NCBI GenBank assembly: GCA_963818645.1
Contig: CAWFTF010000010.1
Coordinates: forward strand, 62,001 to 126,000
Length of the DNA stretch: 64,000 nucleotides
Source of the DNA: Gp6-AA40 sp963818645
GTDB taxonomy: Bacteria > Acidobacteriota > Vicinamibacteria > Vicinamibacterales > UBA2999
Direction of reading: 5' to 3'
Shown here: positions 1-10,300 of the stretch, one piece after another
Layout of the letters: each line of letters starts with the position of its first letter
How positions within the stretch are numbered: the stretch's first letter is position 1
Made by a program: the position numbers and the translations under genes
The notes under the pieces: model-generated
Database searches by the model: none
The model's input: only the letters and a program-made list of their open reading frames with translations
Told to the model about the DNA's origin: nothing

Positions 1-577
1 GGACTCGTTCCAGCAGCACATTGGTCGGACTGTTCTCGCCCGACTCGAGCTCGTTCCGGACGACGGTCATCTCGCTGTCGAGATCGGCCTTGGCGATGAA
101 CGAGTTCACCATGCGATCCGACTCGAGGTCGAGCGCCCAGCGAAGATTCTCGTCCGTGGCCGCGAAGGTCTCGAAGTAGTTCGTGCGATCGAACCAGGTG
201 GAACCGTTCGGACGCGAGCCGTGCTCGGTCAGCTCTTGCGGGATGTTGCGATGGCGAGGCGACCCCTTGAACACCAGATGCTCGAGCAGGTGCGCCATGC
301 CGGTTTCGCCGTAGCCCTCATGGCGGGAGCCGACCTTATATGTCACGTTGACCGTGATCGTCTGCTTCGACTGATCCGGAAAGAGCAGGATCTGAAGGCC
401 GTTGGCCAGCCGGTACTCAGTGATGCCTTCCACTGAGGTGACACGCTCAACACCGTTCGGCAGGTTTTGTGCCGCGGGTTGCGCGGCCGGTGCGGCGGCC
501 TGACCGGCATACACGAACGCGGGTGCGAGGGCAGTGAGGATCCACGCCAGGAGAACCGCACGAATGCTGCGTTTCAT
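1..577 (-). CDS. M16 (pitrilysin-like) zinc peptidase, N-terminal part only
   Basis: The frame is open from the ATG at 577 to the left edge of the window, so only about 192 residues are seen. It begins with a typical signal peptide (MKRSIRAVLLAWILTALAPA...) and so is probably exported. After it comes the M16 peptidase N-terminal domain, with the inverted zinc motif HLLEH inside GMAHLLEHMVFKG, followed by the family feature TNYFETF and a DRM segment. These two His and the Glu are the zinc ligands and catalytic base of M16 enzymes. GGGAG lies just upstream of the ATG. It is divergent from the CRTAC1 gene at 714. The C-terminal half that would complete the M16 fold is outside the window. Confidence 0.93.
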   Translation of the reverse strand, partial: MKRSIRAVLLAWILTALAPAFVYAGQAAAPAAQPAAQNLPNGVERVTSVEGITEYRLANGLQILLFPDQSKQTITVNVTYKVGSRHEGYGETGMAHLLEHLVFKGSPRHRNIPQELTEHGSRPNGSTWFDRTNYFETFAATDENLRWALDLESDRMVNSFIAKADLDSEMTVVRNELESGENSPTNVLLERV

Positions 578-609
578 CGAGTAATCTCCCTGAAGGAAAC
601 GAGTCTACT

Positions 610-690
610 TCAACTCCCAACCGCCAATTCCCAGCTCCCAAACGTGAGTTGTGGCGGCGTTGCGAGTTGGAAGTTGGGGATTGGGAGTTC
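610..690. repeat. Inverted heptad repeat, AACTCCC family
   Basis: Left arm (610-641) is degenerate AACTCCC/AATTCCC units of 7 bases. After a short loop the right arm (about 660-690) reads the complement (TTGGGAGTT-like). It lies between the divergent M16 and CRTAC1 genes, so here it is in a 5' region rather than at a gene end. The right arm ends 23 bases before the CRTAC1 start codon. Confidence 0.8.
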
Positions 691-713
691 GAAGGATAAA
701 GTTCGTCACTCCG

Positions 714-2451
714 ATGCGCGCGCTCGTCCCGATAACACTGTCTATCGTCACGCTCCTGACGGCCTGTGGCCGCAGAAGCGACCCTGCCACGGTGCCGCAA
801 CAGGACTGGTTCGTCGATCGCTCGAAAGAGACCGGTCTGAATTTCGTTCACATCAACGGCATGTCTGGAAAGCTCTATGTGCCCGAAGTTCTGGCTCCTG
901 GCGTTGCGCTGTTCGACTACGACAACGATGGCGATCTGGACGTGTTTCTCGTGCAAGGCGGTTCTCTCCCGGGATCCGGGACCCGGGGCCCGGGATCCGG
1001 CACTCGGGATTCGGGATTCGAGGTTCCAGGTTCCGGCGGCCGGCTCTTTCGCAACGACCTCGCGATCAACGGCGACGGGACGCGTACGCTGCGTTTCACG
1101 GACGTGACGAGTCAAAGCGGCATCGTCACATACGGTTATGGCATGGGCGTCGCGGCAGGGGACTTCAACAACGACGGTTGGGTGGACCTGTACCTCACGA
1201 AATTCGACGCGGCCAATCAACTCCTTCGCAACAACGGCGATGGCACGTTTAGCGACGTCTCCAAAGCGAGCGGCACCGATGAGCGCTCGTGGAGCGTGTC
1301 CGCGTCGTTCGTGGACGTGAATCGCGACGGCTGGCTCGATCTCTACGTCGGCAATTACATTCGCTACTCGCTCGAGAGCAATACGCCCTGCTTTGGCACG
1401 TCAGGCGCGCTCGATTACTGCATGCCGCAGGCGTATCAACCACTCCAGGATCGCCTGTACATGAACCGTGGAGATGGCACGTTCGCGGACTCGAGCGTGA
1501 GGTCGGGCATCACACGGGAGTACGGTCCTGCACTGGGCGTGTCGACGGCTGATTTCAACGGCGACGGATGGATGGACATTTACGTCGCCAACGACGGAAG
1601 GGAGAATCAGCTCTGGATCAACAAGCACGACGGCACGTTCGAAAACGCCGCGCTGCTTGCTGGCGTCGCACTGCCTGTATCTGGCAAGGCCGAAGCGAGC
1701 ATGGGCGTCGACGCCGGCGACTTCGACGATGACGGCGATGAGGACCTGTTCGTGACGGAGCTGACCAGCGAAGGCAGCAACCTGTACGTGAACGATGGCA
1801 CTGGGGTGTTCGACGATCGCAGCACACCGTCAGGCCTCAGTGCGCCCAGCGTGCCTTTCACTGGTTTCGGGACGGCGTGGTTCGACTTCGACAACGATGG
1901 GCAGCCTCGATTTGTTGTCCGTGAACGGGACCGTTCAGATCATCGAGACGCTGCGGCAGGCGAAGGACCCCTTGCCGCTGCACCAGCGGAAACTGTTGTT
2001 CCACAGCCTGGGCGGCGGACGATTCGAGGAGGTCGGCGAGCGGGCGGGTGAAGTGTTCAAGCTCTCCGAGGTTGGCCGAGGCGCCGCCTTTGGCGACGTC
2101 GACAACGACGGCGACGTGGACGTCCTGATTGGCAACAACAACGGACCTACGCGGCTCCTGATCAACCAGGCGGCGAACGGCCGTCACTGGATCGGCCTGC
2201 GACTTGTGGGAGTCGGTGGCCGAGACATGGTGGGCGCGCGCGTCGAGATTACGCGCAAAGGCGCAGCGTCGCGTTGGCGTCGGGCGCGCGCGGACGGCAG
2301 CTACGCCTCAGCCAACGATCCGCGAGTCGTGGTCGGATTAGGCGAGTCTCCGGATCGACCAGACGTGCGCGTCACGTGGCCCGACGGCAAGATCGATACA
2401 TGGACGCAGGTCCCCGTTGATACCTACACGACACTGAGGCGGAAGCAGTGA
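714..2451 (+). CDS. CRTAC1/UnbV FG-GAP propeller lipoprotein, one frameshift
   Basis: Secreted beta-propeller of the CRTAC1/ASPIC-UnbV family; its exact function is not known. The ATG at 714 gives a lipoprotein signal (SIVTLLTAC), so the product is likely anchored to a membrane by Cys. Several calcium-loop repeats of the form FDYDNDGDLDVF and DFNNDGWVDLY are seen, and the C-terminus has the UnbV module (RADGSYASANDPRVVVGLG). Near 1899-1901 the frame moves by one base: GATGGGCAGC stands where the paralogue at 4051 needs GATGG plus CAGC (NDGSLDLLSVNG). Repaired length is about 578 residues, matching paralogues of 575 and 593. The stop overlaps the next start as GTGA. Residues of about 85-108 come from a heptad repeat. 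Confidence 0.85.
968..1038 (+). repeat. Coding heptad repeat, CGGGATT/CGGGACC family
   Basis: About nine tandem 7-base units (CGGGATC, CGGGACC, CGGGATT and variants) lie in frame inside the propeller gene and encode a Gly/Ser/Thr/Arg-rich loop (PGSGTRGPGSGTRDSG). The loop sits between QGGSL and GRLFRND. The same place holds related units in the paralogues at 4313 and 14466. The G3N4 pattern could form a G-quadruplex. Confidence 0.8.
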
Positions 2452-4041
2452 GGGCTATCCACGCCTGGCTCGCTCTCGTTGTTTTGCTGACCGCCTGCAA
2501 TTCAGCGAACCAGGCACCATCGCTGCCGCCCGTCGCGCTTCCAGACATTTCGCGCGCCGCCGAGCCAGTGCAGAAACAGATTCGCGATCGCTATCAGTCG
2601 TTACAGGCTGCCATCGATCGTAAAGCCCCGCCATCAGAACTGGCGCCCGCGTTCGGCGAGATGGGAAAGCTGTTCATGGCCGCGGAGTATTACGACGCCG
2701 CCGAAGTCTGCCTGCGGAACGCGCAGCAACTTGATGCTGCGAATATGCGATGGCCCTACTTCCTTGGCCACGTGTTCCGCTACAGAAGCGACCCCGCGAA
2801 CGCGGCACGCTTCTTCGAGCAGGCGTTGGCGCATGCGCCGCAGGACGTGCCGAGTCTGGTGTGGCTGGCGGACATGAATCTCGCCGAGAACAAGCCGGAT
2901 GCCGCACTGGAGCCATTGAGAAAGGCACAGACGCTGGATCCGTCCAGCGGCGCGGTGCTCTATGGCCTCGGTCGCGTCGCACTGGCAAAGCAGGACTACG
3001 CGCAGGCGGTGAAGTCGCTCGAAGGCGCGCTTGCGATCAGCCCGCAGTCCACGCGACTTCACTACCCGCTTGCCCTCGCCTATCGCGGGCTCGGGAATCA
3101 GGAGAAGGCCGAGGAGCATCTGCGGCTGCGTGGCGAGGTCGACCTGCCGCCAACCGATCCGTTGCTGCGTGAGGTGTCGAGTCTGCTTCAGAACGCAGAC
3201 GCGTACGAGGCGCGCGCGTCGCAGGCGTTGGGCGCGAGGCAGTGGGCTGAGGCCGCGACACACCTGAGAAAGGCGATCGAGCTGTCGCCGGGCAACGCGT
3301 TCAGCAGGCTGAACCTCGGCACAGCGCTTTACATGCAGGGCGACGCAGACGCCGCGCTCGAACAGTATCGCGAGGCGGTGAGGCTGTCACCCACGTTAGC
3401 GCGAGCCCATTTCGCGATCGGTGTGCTCATGGAGTCGCGCGGACAGGACGGCGAGGCAATCAAGGCCTTCAATGCGGCGATCGCCAGCGATGCAAGTTAC
3501 GTCGAGCCGCGATTCAGTCTTGCAAACGCACTGCGTCGCGCTGGACGCGCGCAGGAATCGCTCGCGCAGTATGCCGAGGTGTTGCGCCTGGACCCCTCCG
3601 TCTCGCAGGCGAGCTTTGGATTTGCGATGGGCCTGGTACGACTCGGCCGGTACCAGGAGGCCAAGTCTCGCCTCGAAGCGGCGATGAAGACTGTTCCCGG
3701 ATCAACCTGGCTTCGCACACGCGCTGGCGCGCCTGCTCGCGGCCGCGCCTGACGATCGCGTTCGCGACGGCGCTCGAGCGATCTCGCTCATGAACGAACT
3801 GCTGAAGTCGCAGCAGACGCTGCCCATGGCCGAGACCATGGCCATGGCGTTCGCCGAGTCGGGGCGCTTCGACGATGCCGTGACGTGGCAGGAGGGTGCG
3901 ATCAGATCGGCGACCGAGGGCAAGCGTCAGGATCTGGTTCGCAAGCTCACCACGAATCTGCAGCTCTATCAGAACAGGCAGCCATGCCGCACACCGTGGA
4001 CGCTCGATGACCCTGTCCATCATCCGATGAGCGGAGGGTAA
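2448..4041 (+). CDS. TPR lipoprotein, one frameshift
   Basis: Tetratricopeptide-repeat protein that is likely a lipoprotein: the GTG start at 2448 gives AWLALVVLLTACNS, a lipobox before Cys. About eight TPR units follow (for example ALYMQGDADAALEQYREAVRLSP), suggesting a protein-protein scaffold on the cell envelope. It overlaps the CRTAC1 stop as GTGA, so the two are translationally coupled. The first frame stops at 3752, but the next frame continues from about 3697 as DQPGFAHALARLLAAAPDD to 4041 and matches the C-terminus of the paralogue at 5781. One extra G in CCCGGATC explains this. Repaired length is about 530 residues. Confidence 0.82.
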
Positions 4042-4050
4042 GATCGCTCC

Positions 4051-5778
4051 GTGCCCACGGTCCGTAGTGCCGGTATCGCATGCGCGGTTGCGCTTGGCGT
4101 GTACGCCTCCTGGGCAGGCGCGTCAGTCAGCGGACAGTCCACAGCGCCGCCGTTCAGCGATGTGACGTCGCAGTCCGGTCTCGACTTCGTGCACGTCAAT
4201 GGCGCGGAAGGTGGATTGCTGCTGCCGGAAGTGATCGGATCCGGCGGAGCGCTCTTCGACTACGACAACGACGGCGATCTCGATCTCTTTGCTGTCCAGG
4301 GCTCAAAGCTATCGGGCCCCGGGACCCGGGCCCCGGGACCCGACGGTCAACTCTCAGGGAGCCGGCTCTTTCGCAACGACCTGACCGTCAACGCAGATGG
4401 CACGCGGACGCTGCGTTTCACCGATGTGACGAAGGCCAGCGGCATTGTTGCGACCGGCTATGGAATGGGTGCGGCGACCGGCGACTTCGACAACGACGGC
4501 TGGATCGATCTCTACGTCACGAGCCTCGGGCCCAATCAGTTGTTTCGCAACAACGGCAACGGCACGTTTACTGACGTCACCGCAAAATCAGGCACTGACG
4601 ATCCGCGCTGGAGTACGAGCGCCACGTTCTTCGACTACGACCGGGACGGCTGGCTCGATCTGTTCGTCGCCAACTACGTGAACTTCCGGCCGGACATGAA
4701 GCGCAGTTGTTTTTCGGCCGGCTCTGCCCGCGACTACTGCAATCCCGTCGTCTACGACCCGGTGCCCGACAAGCTGCTCCACAACAATCGCAACGGCACC
4801 TTTTCCGACGTGAGCGCACGCTCGGCGATCGCTCGCGAGTCCGGACGCGGGCTCGGCGTCATGGCGTCGGACTTCAACGGCGACGGCTGGCCCGATCTGT
4901 ACGTCGCCAACGACGGCGATCCGAATCAGTTGTGGATCAACGCGCGCGGGTCGGGCTCGTTCGCGGACGATGCGCTGTTGGCAGGTGTCGCGGTGAGCCG
5001 GGCGGGGCAGCCGCAGGGAAGCATGGGCATCGACATCGGCGATGTCGATCGAGATGGGGATGATGATCTGTTCGTGACGAATCTGGACAACGAGGGGAAC
5101 ACGCTCTACCTCAATGTCGGCAGCGGGTTGTTCGAGGATCGCACCGCGGAGTTCGGACTCTTCAAGCTTGGACTCACCGGGTTTGGTACCCGGTTCATGG
5201 ACTACGACAACGACGGCTGGCTCGATCTGGTGGTCGTCAACGGCGCTGTCAGGCATGTGGGCAGTCAGCTTCAGAAAGGCGATCCCTATCCGCTGAAGCA
5301 GCGCAGCCAGTTGTTTCGCAACGACCGTGGGCGGAAGTTCGTCGACGTGTCGGACAGCGCCGGAACACCGTTCGCGCAGTTGCAAGTCGCGCGCGGAGCG
5401 GCCACTGGTGATCTCGACAATGACGGGGATATCGACCTCGTCGTGTTCAACAACAGCGGACCTGTGCGTGTGCTGCAAAACGAGGTCGGTAGTCGAGGTC
5501 ACTGGCTCGGCGTTCGAGCGATCGATACCCGGTACAAACGTGATGCCGTGCAGGCGCGCGTGTCACTGGCCGGCCAGCGTAGCGCGGCGAAGACTGTTCA
5601 GACCGACGGCAGCTACTGCGTGGCCAGCGATCCGCGCGTGCTCTTCGGACTTGGCAGCGGGAGCGCAGCGCAGACCGTCCGCGTGCAGTGGGCGGGAGGT
5701 CAGGTGGAGGAGTTTCGCAACCTGGCGATCGATCGCTACTACGTGCTCGAGCCAGGGAAGGCGCCACGGGTGCAGTGA
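4051..5778 (+). CDS. CRTAC1/UnbV FG-GAP propeller protein, intact
   Basis: The one undamaged CRTAC1 copy here, 575 residues from the GTG at 4051. An N-terminal signal peptide (IACAVALGVYASWAGASVSG) without a clear lipobox Cys suggests secretion rather than lipidation. FG-GAP/VCBS calcium loops recur through the chain (FDYDNDGDLDLF, DFNGDGWPDLY, DLDNDGDIDLV), and the UnbV module (TDGSYCVASDPRVLFGLG) is at the end. It starts 9 bases after the previous TPR gene and is followed 2 bases later by another TPR gene, so 714-7253 reads as one operon of two propeller-TPR pairs. Ligand or substrate cannot be told from the sequence. Confidence 0.88.
   Translation: MPTVRSAGIACAVALGVYASWAGASVSGQSTAPPFSDVTSQSGLDFVHVNGAEGGLLLPEVIGSGGALFDYDNDGDLDLFAVQGSKLSGPGTRAPGPDGQLSGSRLFRNDLTVNADGTRTLRFTDVTKASGIVATGYGMGAATGDFDNDGWIDLYVTSLGPNQLFRNNGNGTFTDVTAKSGTDDPRWSTSATFFDYDRDGWLDLFVANYVNFRPDMKRSCFSAGSARDYCNPVVYDPVPDKLLHNNRNGTFSDVSARSAIARESGRGLGVMASDFNGDGWPDLYVANDGDPNQLWINARGSGSFADDALLAGVAVSRAGQPQGSMGIDIGDVDRDGDDDLFVTNLDNEGNTLYLNVGSGLFEDRTAEFGLFKLGLTGFGTRFMDYDNDGWLDLVVVNGAVRHVGSQLQKGDPYPLKQRSQLFRNDRGRKFVDVSDSAGTPFAQLQVARGAATGDLDNDGDIDLVVFNNSGPVRVLQNEVGSRGHWLGVRAIDTRYKRDAVQARVSLAGQRSAAKTVQTDGSYCVASDPRVLFGLGSGSAAQTVRVQWAGGQVEEFRNLAIDRYYVLEPGKAPRVQ
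4313..4345 (+). repeat. Short coding heptad repeat, CGGGACC family
   Basis: About four G/C-rich 7-base units (GGGCCCC, GGGACCC and variants) encode GPGTRAPGPDG at the propeller loop that holds the longer repeat in the gene at 714. Confidence 0.65.
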
Positions 5779-5780
5779 AC

Positions 5781-7253
5781 ATGCGTGGTTTCTTCGTAGC
5801 ATGTCTGATGGGGATGGCTCTCGCGTATTCGGGGGACGCCACCGCGCAGGAACCGGCTGCGACTGAGATCGTCCCGCCGCGGAATGGACTGCGGACGGTC
5901 CCGCTGCCGCGCCTCGACGATCTCGAGCCAGCGGTCTCGAATCAGGTTCGTGAACAGCAGCGAGCGTTTCGAGCGCTCGTCGAAAGTGGAGCGACCTCGG
6001 GCTCGAAGCTGGCGGATGGCTACGGGCAGGTCGGCCGTCTGTTTCATGCTTACGAGTTCTTCGATTCGGCTGAAGCCGCGTATCTCAACGCCGTGCGTCT
6101 CGCGCCCAACGATGGCACCTGGCTCCATCTTCTCGGGTACGTTTATCAGCAGACCGGTCGACTCGCCGCGGCAGCCGATCTGTTCGAGCAGACACTGCGC
6201 GTGCAGCCAGACGACCGCGCGGCGACCGTGCGTCTGGGCCAGGTGTATCTCAGCCTGAATCGCTTGCGGGAGGCGCGCGAGCAATTTCAAAGCGTTGACG
6301 TCGTCTTCCCGATGCTGTCGCGCAATGGGCTCGGCGAAGTCGCGCTCCGTGAACGCCGTTACGACGAAGCGGTGTCGCACTTCCGCGCCGTGCTGGAACG
6401 CGTGCCGCAGGCCACCTCGGTCCACTACTCGCTCGCGATGGCGTATCGCGGGCTGGGCCGGTTGGACGAGGCGCGCTCGGAACTGGAGCGGCGGGGTCCG
6501 GGTGGACTCAACATCGGCGATCCGGTCGTGGACAGCCTCCAGACGTTGATTCGAGGGGAGCGCGGCCTCGTTGCGCAGGGCAGGAAGGCGTACGAGGCTG
6601 GCCAATTCAAGGAGGCTGCGGTCGCATTTGCGAAAGCGATCGACGCCGCACCGTCGAGCGCGACGGCGAGAGTCAATCTTGGACTGACGCAACTGCAGTT
6701 GGGGAACACGGCGGCGGCGATCGCAACGCTGCAAGAGGCCTTCGACCTTGCACCGGAGGACGCGAATGCGAGCCGTGAGCTCGTTCGTGTGCTGTTGCGC
6801 GCCGGTCGCGCGGAAGACGCCATTCGCGTGCTGGCGAAGTCGCACTCCGTCAACGCGGACGACGAGGAGACGCTCGTCAGCCTCTCGATCCTGCTCGCAC
6901 AGCAGAACCGCTTTCGTGAGGCCGTCGCGCTGCTGGCTGAGGGCAATCAACGATTCCCCGAACGCACGGCGACGGCGACGACGCTCGCCAGGCTGCTTGC
7001 CTCGTCGCCGGATCTGTCCGTCCGCGATGGCAAGCGAGCGCTCGATCTCGCCAATGCCGTGCACAGCGCCGAACCGACGCCGGTGCATGGCGAGACGATC
7101 GCGCTCGCGCTGGCGGAGCTTGAACGTTGTGCTGAAGCGTTGTCGTGGATGACGCGTGCTGTTGCCGAGGCCGAGCAGGAGAACGATGCGACCGAAGCCG
7201 CTCGGCTGAGAGGCGAGGTGATGAAGTACGAAGGTGTGTCGTGCAGACCGTAG
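5781..7253 (+). CDS. Exported TPR protein
   Basis: 490-residue tetratricopeptide-repeat protein. The ATG at 5781 is chosen over upstream in-frame starts because it gives a clean signal peptide (MRGFFVACLMGMALAYSGDATAQ) and lies 2 bases after the propeller stop. The body is repeated TPR helices (AAADLFEQTLRVQPDDRAATVRLG, FKEAAVAFAKAIDAAPSS). The N-terminal segment PLPRLDDLEPAVSNQVREQQ matches the other two TPR paralogues (DISRAAEPVQKQIRDRYQ and DLSQMDQAVQDQIGASYQ), which marks these three as one subfamily tied to CRTAC1 partners. The stop codon TAG at 7251 is part of a GTAGGCA-type repeat. Confidence 0.88.
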   Translation: MRGFFVACLMGMALAYSGDATAQEPAATEIVPPRNGLRTVPLPRLDDLEPAVSNQVREQQRAFRALVESGATSGSKLADGYGQVGRLFHAYEFFDSAEAAYLNAVRLAPNDGTWLHLLGYVYQQTGRLAAAADLFEQTLRVQPDDRAATVRLGQVYLSLNRLREAREQFQSVDVVFPMLSRNGLGEVALRERRYDEAVSHFRAVLERVPQATSVHYSLAMAYRGLGRLDEARSELERRGPGGLNIGDPVVDSLQTLIRGERGLVAQGRKAYEAGQFKEAAVAFAKAIDAAPSSATARVNLGLTQLQLGNTAAAIATLQEAFDLAPEDANASRELVRVLLRAGRAEDAIRVLAKSHSVNADDEETLVSLSILLAQQNRFREAVALLAEGNQRFPERTATATTLARLLASSPDLSVRDGKRALDLANAVHSAEPTPVHGETIALALAELERCAEALSWMTRAVAEAEQENDATEAARLRGEVMKYEGVSCRP

Positions 7254-7323
7254 CAGTATGCGGTAAGCAGTAGGCAGCCTCTCAGGCCGCTTACCGCCTA
7301 CCGCCGACTGCCTACTGCCTACT
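7251..7323. repeat. Inverted heptad repeat, GTAGGCA family
   Basis: Left arm is GCAGTAT/GGTAAGCA/GTAGGCA units; the right arm is the complement (TACCGCC, CTGCCTA). It fills the junction of the convergent TPR and TonB genes and contains the stop codons of both (TAG at 7251 and the TAG read from 7324 to 7322). A transcript through it would fold into a long hairpin. Confidence 0.85.
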
Positions 7324-10300
7324 AAAAATCAAACTGCACGCCGATCTTGAACAGTCGCGGTATCAGGATCGATGTCGGTTGCCGCCACGTCGGACCGTAG
7401 GTGAAGTTCTCGCCGATGACGGAGTTCGCGTTCAGCACGTTATAGAAGTCGAAGTTGAGGTTCGTGCGCGTCGATCCCACTCGGAATACTTTCGCCACGC
7501 GCAAGTCGAGCTGGTTCAGTCGCTCGATATAGAGCTCACCCGATTCGACGATCTGGAACGTCTTGAACGGGACGAACGGGCCTGGACCAGCGACGCCAGG
7601 AATGACTCCGTAGTTCGCGTTGGACTCGACGAAGGCCCCCGGCAGATTCTGGAGCGTCCCGCTGACCTGTACATCGATCTTCGGAATCACGTAGGAAGCG
7701 AGGCCTTGGACTGACGTACGGAACCCGCGGTTCTGCTCGCAGAAATCGCTCGGCCTCGCCGCGAAGAAGAACGCGCGCGTCGGGTCACCGAAGAACGTGT
7801 GGAGCATTTCAGGCAGGTCGTCCACGACCTCGCAGTCGTTGAGCACCTGTCGGCCCGTGCCGAGGCCGCCCTGCAGCAGCAATCCGTTCTGCAACCGGGC
7901 ATTGACCGAGATGTTCACGCCGTCGAAGTGCTCGGTCTGTTTGCCGAAGTTGTTCGACAGGGTGACGAAGTAGTTCGGTGGCCCGGCGGTCGGGCTCAGG
8001 CTCATTCCGGTCAGCGAATATCCGCCGCCGTTCGGCAATCGCGAGTCAGCGGGCGCGGTAATCGTGACCGGGGAGTAGCTCGCAGGGGTCACCGAGAGAT
8101 CGTCCATGACACGAATGTTGCCGTACCAACGTCTGGCGTACTGCACCTCGACCGACATCCGAGGAATGATCTCCTGCTGGACGCTCGTCGTGAACTCCCA
8201 GTTGAAGGATCGCTTTCCCCATCCGCGCATCAGGTCCGGGTCGTAACTGGTGCCGGGTATGTCGCTTCCGAAGTTCTGATTGTCCACGATTCCGCATTCG
8301 CCGTTGAGTGCGAAGTTGTTGAGATCGCAGTCCGGAACAAAGTTGCGATTGGCGTCAGCCCACGTGCGCTGCGTGGTCTGGTTCGCCACTCGCAGGATGG
8401 GGTTGGGCGCATCCGACACCTGCGCGGGGCCGAATCCCGTCGTGCCCAGGCCCTCGAGATACTTGTTGAGGGTCACCTTCAAGGCCGTCTTCCCGTTTCC
8501 GAAGACGTCGTAGGTCGCGCCCAATCTCGGAGTGATGTCGTTCCAGCTCAAATTATCGATCTCGGGGTACGAGACGTTCAGGTTCCGCCCGAAGAACGTG
8601 CCCGCGATTGCCTGCGCCGGGAAGCTGTTCTTGAAGGAATCGAGGCGAAGGGCCCCAGACAGTGTCAAGCGTCCCGTTGTCCACTTGTCCTGAACGAATA
8701 ACCCCATGTCACGATCGACGTTGACCTCCACCGTGCGCGGCACGATGCGGTACGTGATCGACTGCGGCACCATCGAGGTGAAGCCGTAGCTGTACGGCGT
8801 CGCCGGTGAGCTGTAGGTCGTGTTCTCGTGGTGCAGGAAGGCGTTGTTGAATCCCACTTTGAAGCTGTGGGAGCCGGTGATGTAGGACACCGCTGCCCGG
8901 TAATGGATATTCCAGTTCCAGGAGTTGTTGTAGTTGGTCGCCGCACGATAGTTCAGCGGCGTGCCCGTGACCGGGTTGAGGGTATCGGCAACCGGGATCA
9001 TGCCGGGCTCCAGGTGGTCGATGTTGCCCAGCTTGCCCACCTGCGGCTCCATGCCGCCCCAGCGTTCGACGCGATGAATGCCGCTGGCCTCGATGAGGAG
9101 TTTGTTACTGACCGGCGTGCTCCAGTCCATGGTGACAAAGCGCTGCAGAGGGAAACGGCGGTCGTTGCCGGCCTCGGGCGTGGTGACGGCCCCGCCCGGT
9201 CCCGGGCCGATGCCGGTCGTGCACGCGCAGAAGTTCTCCTGATCGAACGTCATTCCGAACTTGTGTTTCGGTGTCGCCTGCCACGTGAGCCTGGCCTGGT
9301 AGATGGTCTGCTCCTGATGGAGGATGGCCTGGTCCGTCGAAGGCACGTAATCGAAGCGGTCCAACTTGTTGGCGTTCAGGTTGAAGAAGGTGCTCGCGAC
9401 GTAGTTGTCTGCAAATAGCGATCGCCCCGACAGGAAGAACCAGAGCTTGTCGCGCATGATCGGACCGCCAAAGCCAGGATTGAAGTCGCCGTTCGCCTTG
9501 ATGGTGCCGGGAACTGCCAGCCCACGCGCTTGCACGTCGCTGCCAGTAAAGTTGTCGCTGGCCCAGTCGCCAGTCGCGTAGTTGGCGGCGATGGTGCCGC
9601 TGAAGCGATTACCACCGTCGCGCGGGATGAAGTTGATGCGCACGCCGCCGGTCGCGGCCTGCGCGTCCACGCCCGAGACGTCAATGGCGAACTCCGCTGT
9701 TCCAGTCGCATTCGGGACTGCACCGCCGCCCCATCCGCCGGCGATCCCCGAGCTGAGGGCCACGCCGTTGACCATCATGCGCTGATCCGACGTTCGACCA
9801 CCGTTGGCCTCCAGCGATGCAACTTCCTGCACGACCGAGCCGCCGACGTCTTGTCCAGTGAATGCGCCTTTGCGCACGCCCGGAATCAACACGCCGACCG
9901 TGAACGGTGTTCGCGAACTCGGAATCGCTGAAACGATCTCCTGATCCATGACCGCCTGTCGCGTCGTCGACTGCAGGTCGACGACCGGCGTCTCGCCAGA
10001 GACCGTAATCGTTTCCTGGACGCCACCGACGGTGAGGTCGGCATTGATCGTGACGACGGCGGTGCCGCTGAGCGCGACCCCCGAGCGCACGATGGTCCTG
10101 AACCCAGTCAGCGCGAACGTGACCGTGTAATCGCCTGGTCTGAGATCCGGGATGCTGTAGCGGCCTGTCTCGTCGGTCGTCGCGGTACGAACCTTCTCGA
10201 TCAGTGCAGGGCTTGCCGCTTCAACAGTCACGCCCGGCAGCACGGCGCCGGATGTATCCCTGGCGATTCCCGCCAGTGTGGCTTGCGCATACGCGACGCT

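Noticed and set aside
447..1252. Long open frames on both strands over the first CRTAC1 gene
   Set aside because: They are shadows of the GC-rich propeller gene: Arg/His-rich translations, no domain, and no start signals.
1895..1905. Programmed frameshift shared by the CRTAC1 genes
   Set aside because: The paralogue at 4051 is intact at this place, the shifts in the other copies occur at different sites, and no common slippery sequence is seen.
5739..7088. 449-codon open frame antisense to the TPR gene at 5781
   Set aside because: The translation is Arg-rich with no family features, while the sense frame has clear TPR units and a signal peptide.
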